This document shows positions 18,653 to 26,900 of a DNA stretch of 32,464 bases, piece after piece. The notes below the pieces were generated by a model, which worked only from the letters and a program-made list of their open reading frames with translations, did not search any database and was not told the origin of the DNA. How positions within the stretch are numbered: the first letter of the stretch is position 1; each line of letters opens with the position of its first letter. Location: contig SVRB01000004.1 of assembly GCA_015065045.1 (NCBI GenBank), positions 1 through 32,464 on the forward strand, read 5' to 3'. Made by a program: the position numbers and the translations under genes. Origin of the DNA: Oscillospiraceae bacterium (GTDB lineage: Bacteria > Bacillota > Clostridia > Oscillospirales > CAG-272).

Positions 18653-18684
18653 AAAAATCGGGAATCGTTTGATTCCCGATTTTT
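18653..18684 (-). terminator. Rho-independent terminator abutting the tRNA fragment
   Basis: AAAAATCGGGAATCGTTTGATTCCCGATTTTT. Confidence 0.65.
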
Positions 18685-18712
18685 GGTCTAAGTGACTGGA
18701 CTTGAACCAGCG
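18684..18712 (-). pseudogene. 3'-half tRNA-Pro fragment (T-arm plus 3' acceptor strand plus CCA)
   Basis: TGGTCTAAGTGACTGGACTTGAACCAGCG is identical to 18870-18898 of tRNA-Pro; no 5' partner CTAAGTG/CTAGGTG is found upstream. Confidence 0.7.
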
Positions 18713-18752
18713 ACCACAACCGTGAACCCCCAAAGCTCGATAAACTCGCTTC

Positions 18753-18794
18753 GGGGAACCCCTTCACCACCCCCTCTGCGCTCCGCGCAGGGCG
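18753..18794. repeat. GC-rich hairpin repeat related to an arm of the 5660-5790 element
   Basis: GGGGAACCCCTTCACCACCC then CTGCGC-TCC-GCGCAG hairpin; 18/20 match to GGGGAACCACCTCACCACCC at 5737. Confidence 0.55.
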
Positions 18795-18832
18795 TGATCT
18801 CGGACACTGCTTCAAAACCAAGCATATAAAAC

Positions 18833-18868
18833 AAAAAAAGCTGACGGGCTATTGCCCATCAGCTTTTT
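18833..18868 (-). terminator. Rho-independent terminator downstream of tRNA-Pro
   Basis: AAAAAAAGCTGACGGGCTATTGCCCATCAGCTTTTT. Confidence 0.7.
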
Positions 18869-18869
18869 A

Positions 18870-18945
18870 TGGTCTAAGTGACTGGACTTGAACCAGCGGC
18901 CTCTACCACCCCAAGGTAGCGCTCTCCCAGCTGAGCTACACCTAG
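18870..18945 (-). tRNA. tRNA-Pro (anticodon GGG)
   Basis: Acceptor CTAGGTG/CACTTAG, anticodon arm CTACC-TTGGGGT-GGTAG, T-arm GCTGG-TTCAAGT-CCAGT, encoded CCA. Confidence 0.93.
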
Positions 18946-19055
18946 TCAACAGACCGTATTATAGCACATCTGTTTCAAATAGTCAAGACCTCATTGAAAA
19001 TATTTTTTGCTTTTTATTGATTTTATTCCATTTTTTATTTATTTGTCTAAAAAAA

Positions 19056-19511
19056 TCAGTCGTTGTCGCCTTTCATCGCACTCAATTCCTGCATAAAGCT
19101 TTCAATATCGTTAAAATTTCGATAAACCGAAGCATATCTTACGTAAGAAACCTCATCAATATCGCGCAGCTTTTCAAGCACTCTGCGGCCTATCTCCGAC
19201 GTATGTACCTCTGTCTTGAACGAGTTACGCAAGTCAACCTCAATCTCTGTTATAATTCTCTCCATATCCTTAAGTGTAATCATCGAACGCTTATAGCAAG
19301 CCTTATCAAGTCCGTTCAAAATCTTATTTCTGTCAAAAATCTGTTTCGTTCCGTTCTTCTTTATAACAATGATCGGCACAGTCTCGTGCACCTCAAACGT
19401 TGTAAAACGTCTTCCGCAAGAAAGACATTCTCTTCTTCTTCTGATCTCAGAATCGGTCGGTCGGCTGTCTATTACCTTACTTACTGCATTTCCGCAAACA
19501 GGACATTTCAT
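19056..19511 (-). CDS. nrdR: Transcriptional repressor NrdR
   Basis: MKCPVCGNAVSKVIDSRPTDSEIRRRRECLSCGRRFTTFE zinc ribbon plus ATP-cone. Confidence 0.97.
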   Translation of the reverse strand: MKCPVCGNAVSKVIDSRPTDSEIRRRRECLSCGRRFTTFEVHETVPIIVIKKNGTKQIFDRNKILNGLDKACYKRSMITLKDMERIITEIEVDLRNSFKTEVHTSEIGRRVLEKLRDIDEVSYVRYASVYRNFNDIESFMQELSAMKGDND

Positions 19512-19662
19512 AAAATCACTCCTATTTTTATATTCCCTTTACAGTAAAATTATAACATAACACCAAATATGGTGTCAAGCCTTTTTTCTTTGCACAACAT
19601 ATTGTAACTTAAAACAACTTTAAATAAATAAAAACACATACAAACAAAAGAGGCAAGGTTTA

Positions 19663-19691
19663 TTGATTTTAGGTGCATAATATGGTATAAT
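19663..19691 (+). promoter_or_regulatory. SigA-like promoter
   Basis: TTGATT-17 bp-TATAAT upstream of the Dabb gene. Confidence 0.6.
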
Positions 19692-19763
19692 ATTTTATCA
19701 AAATAAATAATCGGTTAAGTTATTTTGCATACAAAGCCGATAATAAAAAATAAGAGGTGCGCT

Positions 19764-20066
19764 ATGATTAAGCATATTGTAATGTGGAGATTTAAAGAAG
19801 AAGCAGAAGGTAGAACAAAGCTTGAAAACATGGAGCTTGTAAGAGACAGACTCTATGCGCTTGTGCCCATTGTTCCTCAGATCAAAAAGATGGAAATCGG
19901 ATTTGATTTCAGCAAGACACCTATGTCATACGATATGATTCTCTATACTGAATTTGAAACAAAAGAAGATCTTGATATATACGCAGTTGACAGCGAACAC
20001 GCAAAGGTAAAGGTTATCGTTGCAGCGACAACAGAAGCTCGCGTTGTGCTTGATTACGAGGCATAA
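19764..20066 (+). CDS. Dabb family (stress-responsive A/B barrel) protein
   Basis: MIKHIVMWRFKEEAEG...YDMILYTEFETKEDLDIYAVDSEHAKV. Confidence 0.85.
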   Translation: MIKHIVMWRFKEEAEGRTKLENMELVRDRLYALVPIVPQIKKMEIGFDFSKTPMSYDMILYTEFETKEDLDIYAVDSEHAKVKVIVAATTEARVVLDYEA

Positions 20067-20080
20067 TATTACAAAAAGCG

Positions 20081-21046
20081 ATGAATAATATCGATTTTAT
20101 TCAGATACCAGACGAGAATAAAATTAAATACAGAAAAACCGTTGACGTTATCGCGATCGGACTATTGCTCCAGACACTACTATCAGAAGGCAGTTCTTAT
20201 CTGTTTTTGGTACTGTCGGGGGCTTTTTCGGCATTTGGACTTACTAAGGGAAGTATTGCTTACAACAACATAAGCTCGGGAGCCGATATTATAGTATACG
20301 CTTTGGTATTTCTTCTTCCGGCTTTGTTTATACTGAAATACGCGCCCGAGAAGAACAGCAGTATAGGCAATAAAATAAAATTGCCGAAGAATTTTATATC
20401 TGTTTTATTTGCGTTTCTCGGATGTATTGCTGTTTGCGGAAGCATTACAGCCATAATAAAAGTATCAATTGAAGAAATTGGTATAGGTTTTCATACCTTT
20501 GAATTTACCATCCCCCACGATATATTGGGAACAATATTGTTTATTGTTTCCTCAGCGGTAATACCTGCGATAGTCGAGGAGCTTCTGTTCAGAAAAGCCA
20601 TTCTCGGAAATCTCTTGCCGTACGGTAAATGGTTTGCTGTAATTTTATCATCTGTATGCTTTTCGCTGATGCACAGAAATCCATCTCAGACTATATATAC
20701 TTTTGTGGGAGGAATCATTCTTGCTGTTGTAGTTATAAATAGCAACTCTGTTTTTCCTGCGATGCTCTTGCATTTTTTGAATAATTTGTTATCGGTCGTT
20801 TATATGCTGATATATGAATACGCGAGCGAACAGACATATTTGCTTGTAGTATCGTGTATTGATATTGTTTTGCAGCTTTGCGGAATTATTTTCGTATGTG
20901 TATTGTTTGGAAAAGGTTTTTTTGAGCTTGAATCGCACTCTGACGGACTTACGTTTTCTCCGACAAAAAATCTTGTCAGAATCTATTTTGTAGTATACGT
21001 TTTATATTCTTTGTTTTTATCATTAAGGTGGGTATACGCTATATGA
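20081..21046 (+). CDS. CPBP family intramembrane metalloprotease
   Basis: Multi-TM; VEELLFRKAILGNL, LSSVCFSLMHRNPSQ, PAMLLHFLNNL motifs. Confidence 0.88.
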   Translation: MNNIDFIQIPDENKIKYRKTVDVIAIGLLLQTLLSEGSSYLFLVLSGAFSAFGLTKGSIAYNNISSGADIIVYALVFLLPALFILKYAPEKNSSIGNKIKLPKNFISVLFAFLGCIAVCGSITAIIKVSIEEIGIGFHTFEFTIPHDILGTILFIVSSAVIPAIVEELLFRKAILGNLLPYGKWFAVILSSVCFSLMHRNPSQTIYTFVGGIILAVVVINSNSVFPAMLLHFLNNLLSVVYMLIYEYASEQTYLLVVSCIDIVLQLCGIIFVCVLFGKGFFELESHSDGLTFSPTKNLVRIYFVVYVLYSLFLSLRWVYAI

Positions 21047-21543
21047 ACGAATATTTTGTTGAACAGACAAAAGAATATGATGAAGCTGAAGCTATAGAAT
21101 TTATGAAGGCTGCTATTGAACAGGCTAAAATGGCTGCTGACATCGGTGAAGTTCCTGTTGGCGCTGTTGTTGTATGCGACGGAAAAATCGTATCGGCGGA
21201 GTTTAATACAAGAGAAACGGGGAAGAATGCGCTTCACCATGCGGAAGTAAAGGCTATCGACTCGGCTTGTAAAGCGCTCGGCGGTTGGAGATTGCATAAG
21301 TGTGATCTATACGTAACGCTTGAACCCTGCCCGATGTGCGCGGGTGCTATTGTAAATGCGCGTATAAAGAGGGTGATCTTCGGTGCTTTTGACAAAAAGG
21401 CGGGCGCATTCGGAAGCGTTATAAATATGAATGACTTTCCTCTTAATCACAAGCCTGAGATACACAGCGGTGTATGTATAGATGAGTGTTCACAGCTTTT
21501 GTCGGATTTTTTTGCAAATCTGCGAAAGACTAAAAATAGTTAA
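21043..21543 (+). CDS. tadA: tRNA-specific adenosine deaminase
   Basis: HAEVKAID and TLEPCPMCAGAIVNARIKRVIFGAFDKKAGAFGS; ATGA overlap with the preceding gene. Confidence 0.93.
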   Translation: MNEYFVEQTKEYDEAEAIEFMKAAIEQAKMAADIGEVPVGAVVVCDGKIVSAEFNTRETGKNALHHAEVKAIDSACKALGGWRLHKCDLYVTLEPCPMCAGAIVNARIKRVIFGAFDKKAGAFGSVINMNDFPLNHKPEIHSGVCIDECSQLLSDFFANLRKTKNS

Positions 21544-21553
21544 GGGTACAACT

Positions 21554-22228
21554 ATGGAACAAATTAAGATACTGTACGAGGACAAGCATATTGTTATATG
21601 CGTAAAGCCTCAGAACATACTGTCACAGCAGGACGGTAAGGGCTCTCCTGATATGGTGAAGGCTCTCGGAGAAATGACGGGAGCTGACGTAAAGGTCGTA
21701 CACAGACTTGATTTTGGTGTTGGCGGCGTTATGGTGTATGCAAAAAGTGATATTGCCGCATCAAGACTGTCCGAGTGCGTCAGAAACAAGAGCTTTGAAA
21801 AGGAATACTATGCTATAGTTATGGGCAGACCCGAAGAGGACTTTGGTGTCTATAAGGATCTTTTATTCAAGGACTCGTCAAAAAATAAGACTTACGTTGT
21901 TGACCGAATGAGGAAAGGCGTTAAAGAAGCAAGTCTTGAATATAAGGTTATTGATGCAAAGGAAACCGAAAAGGGAGATATGTCTCTTGTGTGGATAAAA
22001 CTGCATACGGGCAGAACACACCAGATAAGAGTACAATTTGCCTCAAGAAGGACGCCCCTTTACGGTGACGGTAAATACGGAAGCAAAACGTCCGACAAAA
22101 AGACGGCGCTTTGGTCATACAGACTGACGTTTTTGCATCCTATAACTAAGAAAATTATCAGTTTTTCGGATATACCCGACGACTCGTTCCCTTGGAACGT
22201 TTTTGATTTTTCCGATAATAGATTGTAA
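21554..22228 (+). CDS. RluA family pseudouridine synthase
   Basis: VHRLDFGVGGVMVYAKS, LHTGRTHQIRVQFA. Confidence 0.88.
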   Translation: MEQIKILYEDKHIVICVKPQNILSQQDGKGSPDMVKALGEMTGADVKVVHRLDFGVGGVMVYAKSDIAASRLSECVRNKSFEKEYYAIVMGRPEEDFGVYKDLLFKDSSKNKTYVVDRMRKGVKEASLEYKVIDAKETEKGDMSLVWIKLHTGRTHQIRVQFASRRTPLYGDGKYGSKTSDKKTALWSYRLTFLHPITKKIISFSDIPDDSFPWNVFDFSDNRL

Positions 22229-22266
22229 ATAACAAGCATCATATATTTATTATGCGAGGTGTTATT

Positions 22267-23538
22267 ATGGCAAAAAAGAAAAAAGAAATATTAGTAGGTA
22301 TTTTTGGGCTGCGACGCGGAATTTCATTTATAAAGAATTTCAAACGAATTGAAGGCGTAAGGATCGTTGCAGTATGCGAAAAGATTGACGCGGATATTGA
22401 AAAAGCAAAAGAATTTCTCCCCGAAGATACAAAGATATTTAAAGATTTTGATGAGTTTATTGATGTGAAAATGGATGCCGTTGTTTTGGCAAACTTTTTC
22501 CACGAGCACGCAAAATATGCCATTAAAGCACTTGAAAAAATGATACATATATTGAGCGAGACGACAGCGGCGCCTACTCTTGCTGAGTGCGTACAGCTCT
22601 GTCGCGCTGTTGAAAAATCTAAGTGTAAGTATATGCTTGCCGCTAACACGTCGTGGATGCCCGGAGTATTCGAGCTTCAGCGTTTGTATAAGCAGGGTGT
22701 TATCGGTGATGCAATATACGGCGAGGCTGAATATTTACATCCGGCTGAAGCGTTGCCTTACGGATTTAAAAACAGGTCTAAAGAATTGTATACACATTGG
22801 AGAAAGCATCTGCCGAGAACGTTTTATAATATGCACTCACTCGGAGCATTGATGGAAATAACGGGATCGGTTCCCGTAAGAGTTTCGGGAAAGGCTTGTT
22901 TCTCGCCTAAATATGCGGAAAATATGGGTCAGCCATACGTTGGAGACGGTTCGGGAATCTCTATCACTGAAATGGACAACGGCGCTGTATTTACGGCAAC
23001 GGGATGTTCTTCTATGGGACCTGTCAGCAAGTGGTTTAGACTTGCTGGTGACAGAGGTAATATTGAAACATTACGATTTGATCAAACGGGTGTTCGTATT
23101 GACTATATGAAATTTGCCATTCCTGATAATGACGAGGCAAACGCAAGTAAATCATATTATCCCGATACAGCAGGCTCAAGCGGTATTTTTACTGACGAGG
23201 AGATAAAATACGCTGATTTGCCCGAAGCAACGAAAACGGGACATGCAGGGCATTGTGATTTCTGGTTGACACTATATTTTATCAAATACTTACGTGATGA
23301 AGTCGAGCCATTTTTTAACGTATATCGCGCAACGGCTCTTTCTGCTGCGGCGATTCTTTCCTGGAGAAGTATTTTGAATAAAGGTAAGGAGTATGATATT
23401 CCCGATTTTACCGACAAAAGACGTCGCAGAAAATATGAGAATGATAATCTCTCGCCTTTTCCTGATGAAAACGGAAACGTTGGACTTCCTTGCTCGAGTA
23501 AGGATTATAATCTTTTCAAAAAATATAATATTGAATAA
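22267..23538 (+). CDS. Gfo/Idh/MocA family oxidoreductase
   Basis: VGIFGLRRGISFIKNFKRIEGVRIVAVCE...MDAVVLANFFHEHAKYAIKALE. Confidence 0.85.
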   Translation: MAKKKKEILVGIFGLRRGISFIKNFKRIEGVRIVAVCEKIDADIEKAKEFLPEDTKIFKDFDEFIDVKMDAVVLANFFHEHAKYAIKALEKMIHILSETTAAPTLAECVQLCRAVEKSKCKYMLAANTSWMPGVFELQRLYKQGVIGDAIYGEAEYLHPAEALPYGFKNRSKELYTHWRKHLPRTFYNMHSLGALMEITGSVPVRVSGKACFSPKYAENMGQPYVGDGSGISITEMDNGAVFTATGCSSMGPVSKWFRLAGDRGNIETLRFDQTGVRIDYMKFAIPDNDEANASKSYYPDTAGSSGIFTDEEIKYADLPEATKTGHAGHCDFWLTLYFIKYLRDEVEPFFNVYRATALSAAAILSWRSILNKGKEYDIPDFTDKRRRRKYENDNLSPFPDENGNVGLPCSSKDYNLFKKYNIE

Positions 23539-23540
23539 AA

Positions 23541-23574
23541 AATAAGGGCGGACAATGTGTCCGCCCTTATTTTG
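23541..23574. terminator. Rho-independent terminator
   Basis: AATAAGGGCGGACAATGTGTCCGCCCTTATTTTG. Confidence 0.75.
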
Positions 23575-23652
23575 TTAATTTTTTTGTTTTCGTCAATAGA
23601 GAATTTTTTCAAAAAGTAAAATAAGAAAAATCTATTTAATTTTTTGCGGAGT

Positions 23653-23709
23653 CAAGAGGAGCTTTTTTTCAAAAAGCACCTCTTGTGTGGGTTCGGGAGC
23701 AAGGCTCCT
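23653..23709. repeat. Double-hairpin intergenic element
   Basis: CAAGAGG-A-GCTTTTT-TTC-AAAAAGC-A-CCTCTTG followed by GGGAGC-AAG-GCTCCT. Confidence 0.55.
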
Positions 23710-23860
23710 GATTGTTTGTGCTCTAAAATCCGTAGCTATAGCTCATATAAATAATGGTTGTCGCATATAATTATTCATAAAATATTTGAAAAATATTAGT
23801 TGTAAATACAATAATGAGTATGTTATACTAATTAGTGTGTATTGTTAGATTGGAGAAAGA

Positions 23861-24391
23861 GTGAAAGAGATATTTTCTTCTTTTTTTGAAAAAATGACCT
23901 CTCTTACGATGATGCTGAGCGGCGCTTTGTGTGAAGAAAGGTGTGTAATTACTCCTGAATCGGCTTTGGAAAGGTCGCGGATGCTTCGGAATGAATGTGT
24001 TGAACGCGCTGAAAAACAGTTTATAACACCTATTTGCAGAGAGGATATAGTGACGATATGTTTGAAAATACATAGGCTGAACTGTAATATATACGATATT
24101 CTAAAAAATAATTTATATGAGTTATCAAGCCGACGCTTTACTTTGGAAATAACTGAGCTATACAAGCTATGCCGACGTTTGCACGGGGTGTTTGAGAATG
24201 GCTTTCCAAAAAAATATTCAGATGCTCTTGACGTTGAATATATATTAAAATCGAAAGCAACAGAGAAAAGCAGGTATAATTATACGGAATTTATGTATGA
24301 ACAGCTGCTTTACAGCAGGATAAAATCCTGTTATGATGCTGTAATTGATATTTTGGAGCTTGTAGTTGTCACGGTTATAAAAAATACATAA
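23861..24391 (+). CDS. Divergent DUF47/PhoU-like protein
   Basis: GTG start with GGAG RBS; FEKMTSLTMMLSGAL...ECVERAEKQFITPICREDIVTICLKIHRLNCNIYDIL resembles the DUF47 TFITPFDREDI pattern. Confidence 0.6.
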   Translation: MKEIFSSFFEKMTSLTMMLSGALCEERCVITPESALERSRMLRNECVERAEKQFITPICREDIVTICLKIHRLNCNIYDILKNNLYELSSRRFTLEITELYKLCRRLHGVFENGFPKKYSDALDVEYILKSKATEKSRYNYTEFMYEQLLYSRIKSCYDAVIDILELVVVTVIKNT

Positions 24392-24408
24392 AACATAGGA
24401 CGGATAAT

Positions 24409-25287
24409 ATGTTCGGATACGTAAAACCGGAGTCGCGTGAATTAAAGGTAAAAGAATACGAGCTTTACAAGAGCGCATATTGCGGACTCTGTCGTGTTAT
24501 GGGCAAACGTTACTCTTATATATATAAAATGTCTTTGAGCTATGATTTTGTGTTTATGGTTCTTTTAAGACTATACGCTATGCCGGAAGATGTTTCGTTT
24601 TCACAAAAAAGGTGTATTGCTCATCCTTTGAAAAAGAAAACGATGATGGATTGCAATTCAGCTCTTGAGACGGCTTCCGATATTGGCGTGATAATGCTGT
24701 ATCACGATTTTCTGGACAAGATAAAGGATAAAGACGGTATAAAATCATTAGTTTGCTATCTTACGATGCCTGAGCTTAAAAGATTACGCAAAAAGGCGTG
24801 TAAGAATGAAAAAATAAAGGACTTTGACCTTTTTGTTGAACAGAAGCTGAACGAGTTATCTGAGATAGAAAAAGAGAATACGAAATCCATCGATATGGCA
24901 GCTGAGAATTTCGGAGAAATACTCGGAGAGGCATTGTCTATCGGGTACGATGGAAGTTTAAAAAGAACGGTATATGAAATTGGCAGAAATATCGGCAAAT
25001 GGGTATATATCATAGATGCTTTGGACGATATAGATGTTGACGAAAAGAAGGGCAACTATAATCCGTTTTTATTGGTATTCGATAGTTCCGACGAGGCAAA
25101 AAAACAGGGTAATATGATAAAGACTGCCATGTTGAATATTCTCTCGGATTGTGATAAAGCTTTTGCTTTGCTTGAAAATTCCGACAGCGGAGTATATAAT
25201 ATCCTTACGAATATAATCAGGCTCGGCAACGTCGAGACTGTTGACAAAATACTTAAGAAGAACGGCTTTGTTTTGACAGAAACATAA
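24409..25287 (+). CDS. DUF5685 family protein
   Basis: MFGYVKPESRELKVKEYELYKSAYCGLCRVMGKRY...LDDIDVDEKKGNYNPF. Confidence 0.8.
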   Translation: MFGYVKPESRELKVKEYELYKSAYCGLCRVMGKRYSYIYKMSLSYDFVFMVLLRLYAMPEDVSFSQKRCIAHPLKKKTMMDCNSALETASDIGVIMLYHDFLDKIKDKDGIKSLVCYLTMPELKRLRKKACKNEKIKDFDLFVEQKLNELSEIEKENTKSIDMAAENFGEILGEALSIGYDGSLKRTVYEIGRNIGKWVYIIDALDDIDVDEKKGNYNPFLLVFDSSDEAKKQGNMIKTAMLNILSDCDKAFALLENSDSGVYNILTNIIRLGNVETVDKILKKNGFVLTET

Positions 25288-25321
25288 AATATGTTTTTAA
25301 TCGAAAAGGAGTTATTTGAAA

Positions 25322-25933
25322 ATGACAGATCCATATAAGGTGCTCGGCGTATCAAGAAATGCGACCGATGAAGAAATAAAAAAAGCTTACCGCGAGTTAG
25401 CGCGTAAATATCATCCCGATAACTATGTAAATAACCCTCTTGCTGACCTCGTTGAAGAAAAAATGAAAGAAGTAAACGAGGCTTATGACCAGATCCAGAA
25501 GGAGAGAAGCGAAAACCGTTATTCATACGGTAATTCGACAGATGGCGGTTATTCGACGTATACAGGTGAATTTATACAGATTCGCGAGCTTATAAGAATG
25601 GGCAGACTTTCTGAGGCGGAAACCATGCTTAACTATATTCCTAACTCGGACAGAAACGGGGAATGGAACTTCCTTAAGGGCTGTGTGCTTGAGAGAAGAG
25701 GCTGGTATTTTGATGCTCAAAAGTTTTTTGAAGCAGCGTGCTATATGGATCCTGATAACCTTGAATATCAGGACGCATTGAAGAAAATAAAGAACAGCGC
25801 TAATTCGTTTGGTGGTTACAGAGCCTCAAATGTTGACAGGACAGGCTGTTCGATGTGCGACGTGTGTATGTCACTTATGTGTGCTGACTGCTGTTGTGAA
25901 TGTCTTGGAGGAGATTTTATACGTTGTTGCTGA
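25322..25933 (+). CDS. J-domain (DnaJ-like) protein with Cys-rich C-terminus
   Basis: [31 protein letters not shown]; tail [28 protein letters not shown]. Confidence 0.9.
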   Translation: MTDPYKVLGVSRNATDEEIKKAYRELARKYHPDNYVNNPLADLVEEKMKEVNEAYDQIQKERSENRYSYGNSTDGGYSTYTGEFIQIRELIRMGRLSEAETMLNYIPNSDRNGEWNFLKGCVLERRGWYFDAQKFFEAACYMDPDNLEYQDALKKIKNSANSFGGYRASNVDRTGCSMCDVCMSLMCADCCCECLGGDFIRCC

Positions 25934-25941
25934 TAAATAAT

Positions 25942-26505
25942 ATGTCAAAGAAAAAGAAAAATCATAATATTCATAGACATAAAAGATGTATATCGAAGTC
26001 ACAGAAATTGTCTTTTTCGGCAATTATGTGCGCATTGGGGGTAGTAATTCTTTTAGTCGGCTCGATTATTGAGTTGGTCGATATTACTATGGCTGCGATT
26101 GCGTCCTTTCTTATCATAATTTGTATGATTGAGTTAGGCGGTTATATGCCTTGGCTTGTCTATGCCGTAACCTCTGCTTTGGGATTTTTATTGTTGCCAA
26201 ATAAGACGGTAATGATGATCTATATTTTGTTTTTCGGCTTTTATCCCATACTGAAAAACTATTTTGAAAGACTTAGTCCCATATTTAGCTGGATAGCAAA
26301 ATTTGTTGTTTTCAATATTGCCGTAGTATTTTATTACTTGGTTATAGAAAAGCTATTTTACGTAAATGCTGATTCTGTAAAGTCATATTTACTTGTTCTT
26401 GTAAACGTGATTTTCTTTACGTTTGATCTTACGTTAACGCTTTTTGTTACAGCGTACGTAAGAAAACTTCGTAAGCTTTTTCAGATTCATAAATTTTTTA
26501 AGTGA
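25942..26505 (+). CDS. Integral membrane protein (187 aa), basic N-terminus
   Basis: Several TM helices, 8 bp downstream of the J-domain gene; family not recognised. Confidence 0.7.
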   Translation: MSKKKKNHNIHRHKRCISKSQKLSFSAIMCALGVVILLVGSIIELVDITMAAIASFLIIICMIELGGYMPWLVYAVTSALGFLLLPNKTVMMIYILFFGFYPILKNYFERLSPIFSWIAKFVVFNIAVVFYYLVIEKLFYVNADSVKSYLLVLVNVIFFTFDLTLTLFVTAYVRKLRKLFQIHKFFK

Positions 26506-26515
26506 ATATAAGATA

Positions 26516-26553
26516 ACAAAAAGCCCTCACCGGTCAGGTGAGGGTGTTTTTTT
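26516..26553. terminator. Bidirectional rho-independent terminator
   Basis: AAAAAGCCCTCACCGGTCAGGTGAGGGTGTTTTTTT. Confidence 0.75.
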
Positions 26554-26556
26554 ATA

Positions 26557-26631
26557 TCATTTTCTTAGTTTAAATATTCTCCGTAACAGAGGAACGAATA
26601 TACGCGGTGATTTTACGATAACTATTTTCAA
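26557..26631 (-). CDS. spoVM: SpoVM-like sporulation micropeptide (24 aa)
   Basis: Hand translation MKIVIVKSPRIFVPLLRRIFKLRK* (TTG start); AAGGGGG RBS 8 nt upstream; K7 and P9 align with B. subtilis SpoVM MKFYTIKLPKFLGG... Confidence 0.8.
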   Translation of the reverse strand: MKIVIVKSPRIFVPLLRRIFKLRK

Positions 26632-26647
26632 AAGAATAACCCCCTTG

Positions 26648-26806
26648 TTATTTTTGCAAAATGTAGAGAATGCCGGCTGCAATTATAACCACAGCTTCAA
26701 TTACAGCCAGAAAATACGTAGGCAGGAAAAACGCCAAAAGGATTCCGCACCCGAATGACAGAATTATAAAGCCGAGCATTTTTAAAAGCGAGTTTTGTCC
26801 GCACAT
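26648..26806 (-). CDS. Small hydrophobic membrane protein (52 aa), not in the ORF track
   Basis: MCGQNSLLKMLGFIILSFGCGILLAFFLPTYFLAVIEAVVIIAAGILYILQK*; GGGAG RBS; its stop abuts the spoVM RBS. Confidence 0.75.
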   Translation of the reverse strand: MCGQNSLLKMLGFIILSFGCGILLAFFLPTYFLAVIEAVVIIAAGILYILQK

Positions 26807-26900
26807 TTTCAGAAATCTCCCTGATAAAGTTTCTTTTAGTACAGTATATGTTTTTTATAAAAAAGTGTTATTTTGATTTTTGACGGCAATTTCATAAAAT

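Noticed and set aside
18630-18821. Minus-strand 63-aa ORF
   Set aside because: Runs through the tRNA fragment, hairpin repeat and terminator; composition is not protein-like.
18888-19547. Plus-strand 219-aa ORF
   Set aside because: Overlaps tRNA-Pro and is antisense to the clear nrdR gene.
20081-21046. CPBP protease as an abortive-infection or bacteriocin-immunity system
   Set aside because: It sits in a housekeeping run (Dabb, tadA, RluA) with no partner genes; only the generic family call is supported.
26670-26876. Plus-strand 68-aa ORF
   Set aside because: Shadow of the better-supported 52-aa minus-strand membrane ORF with RBS.
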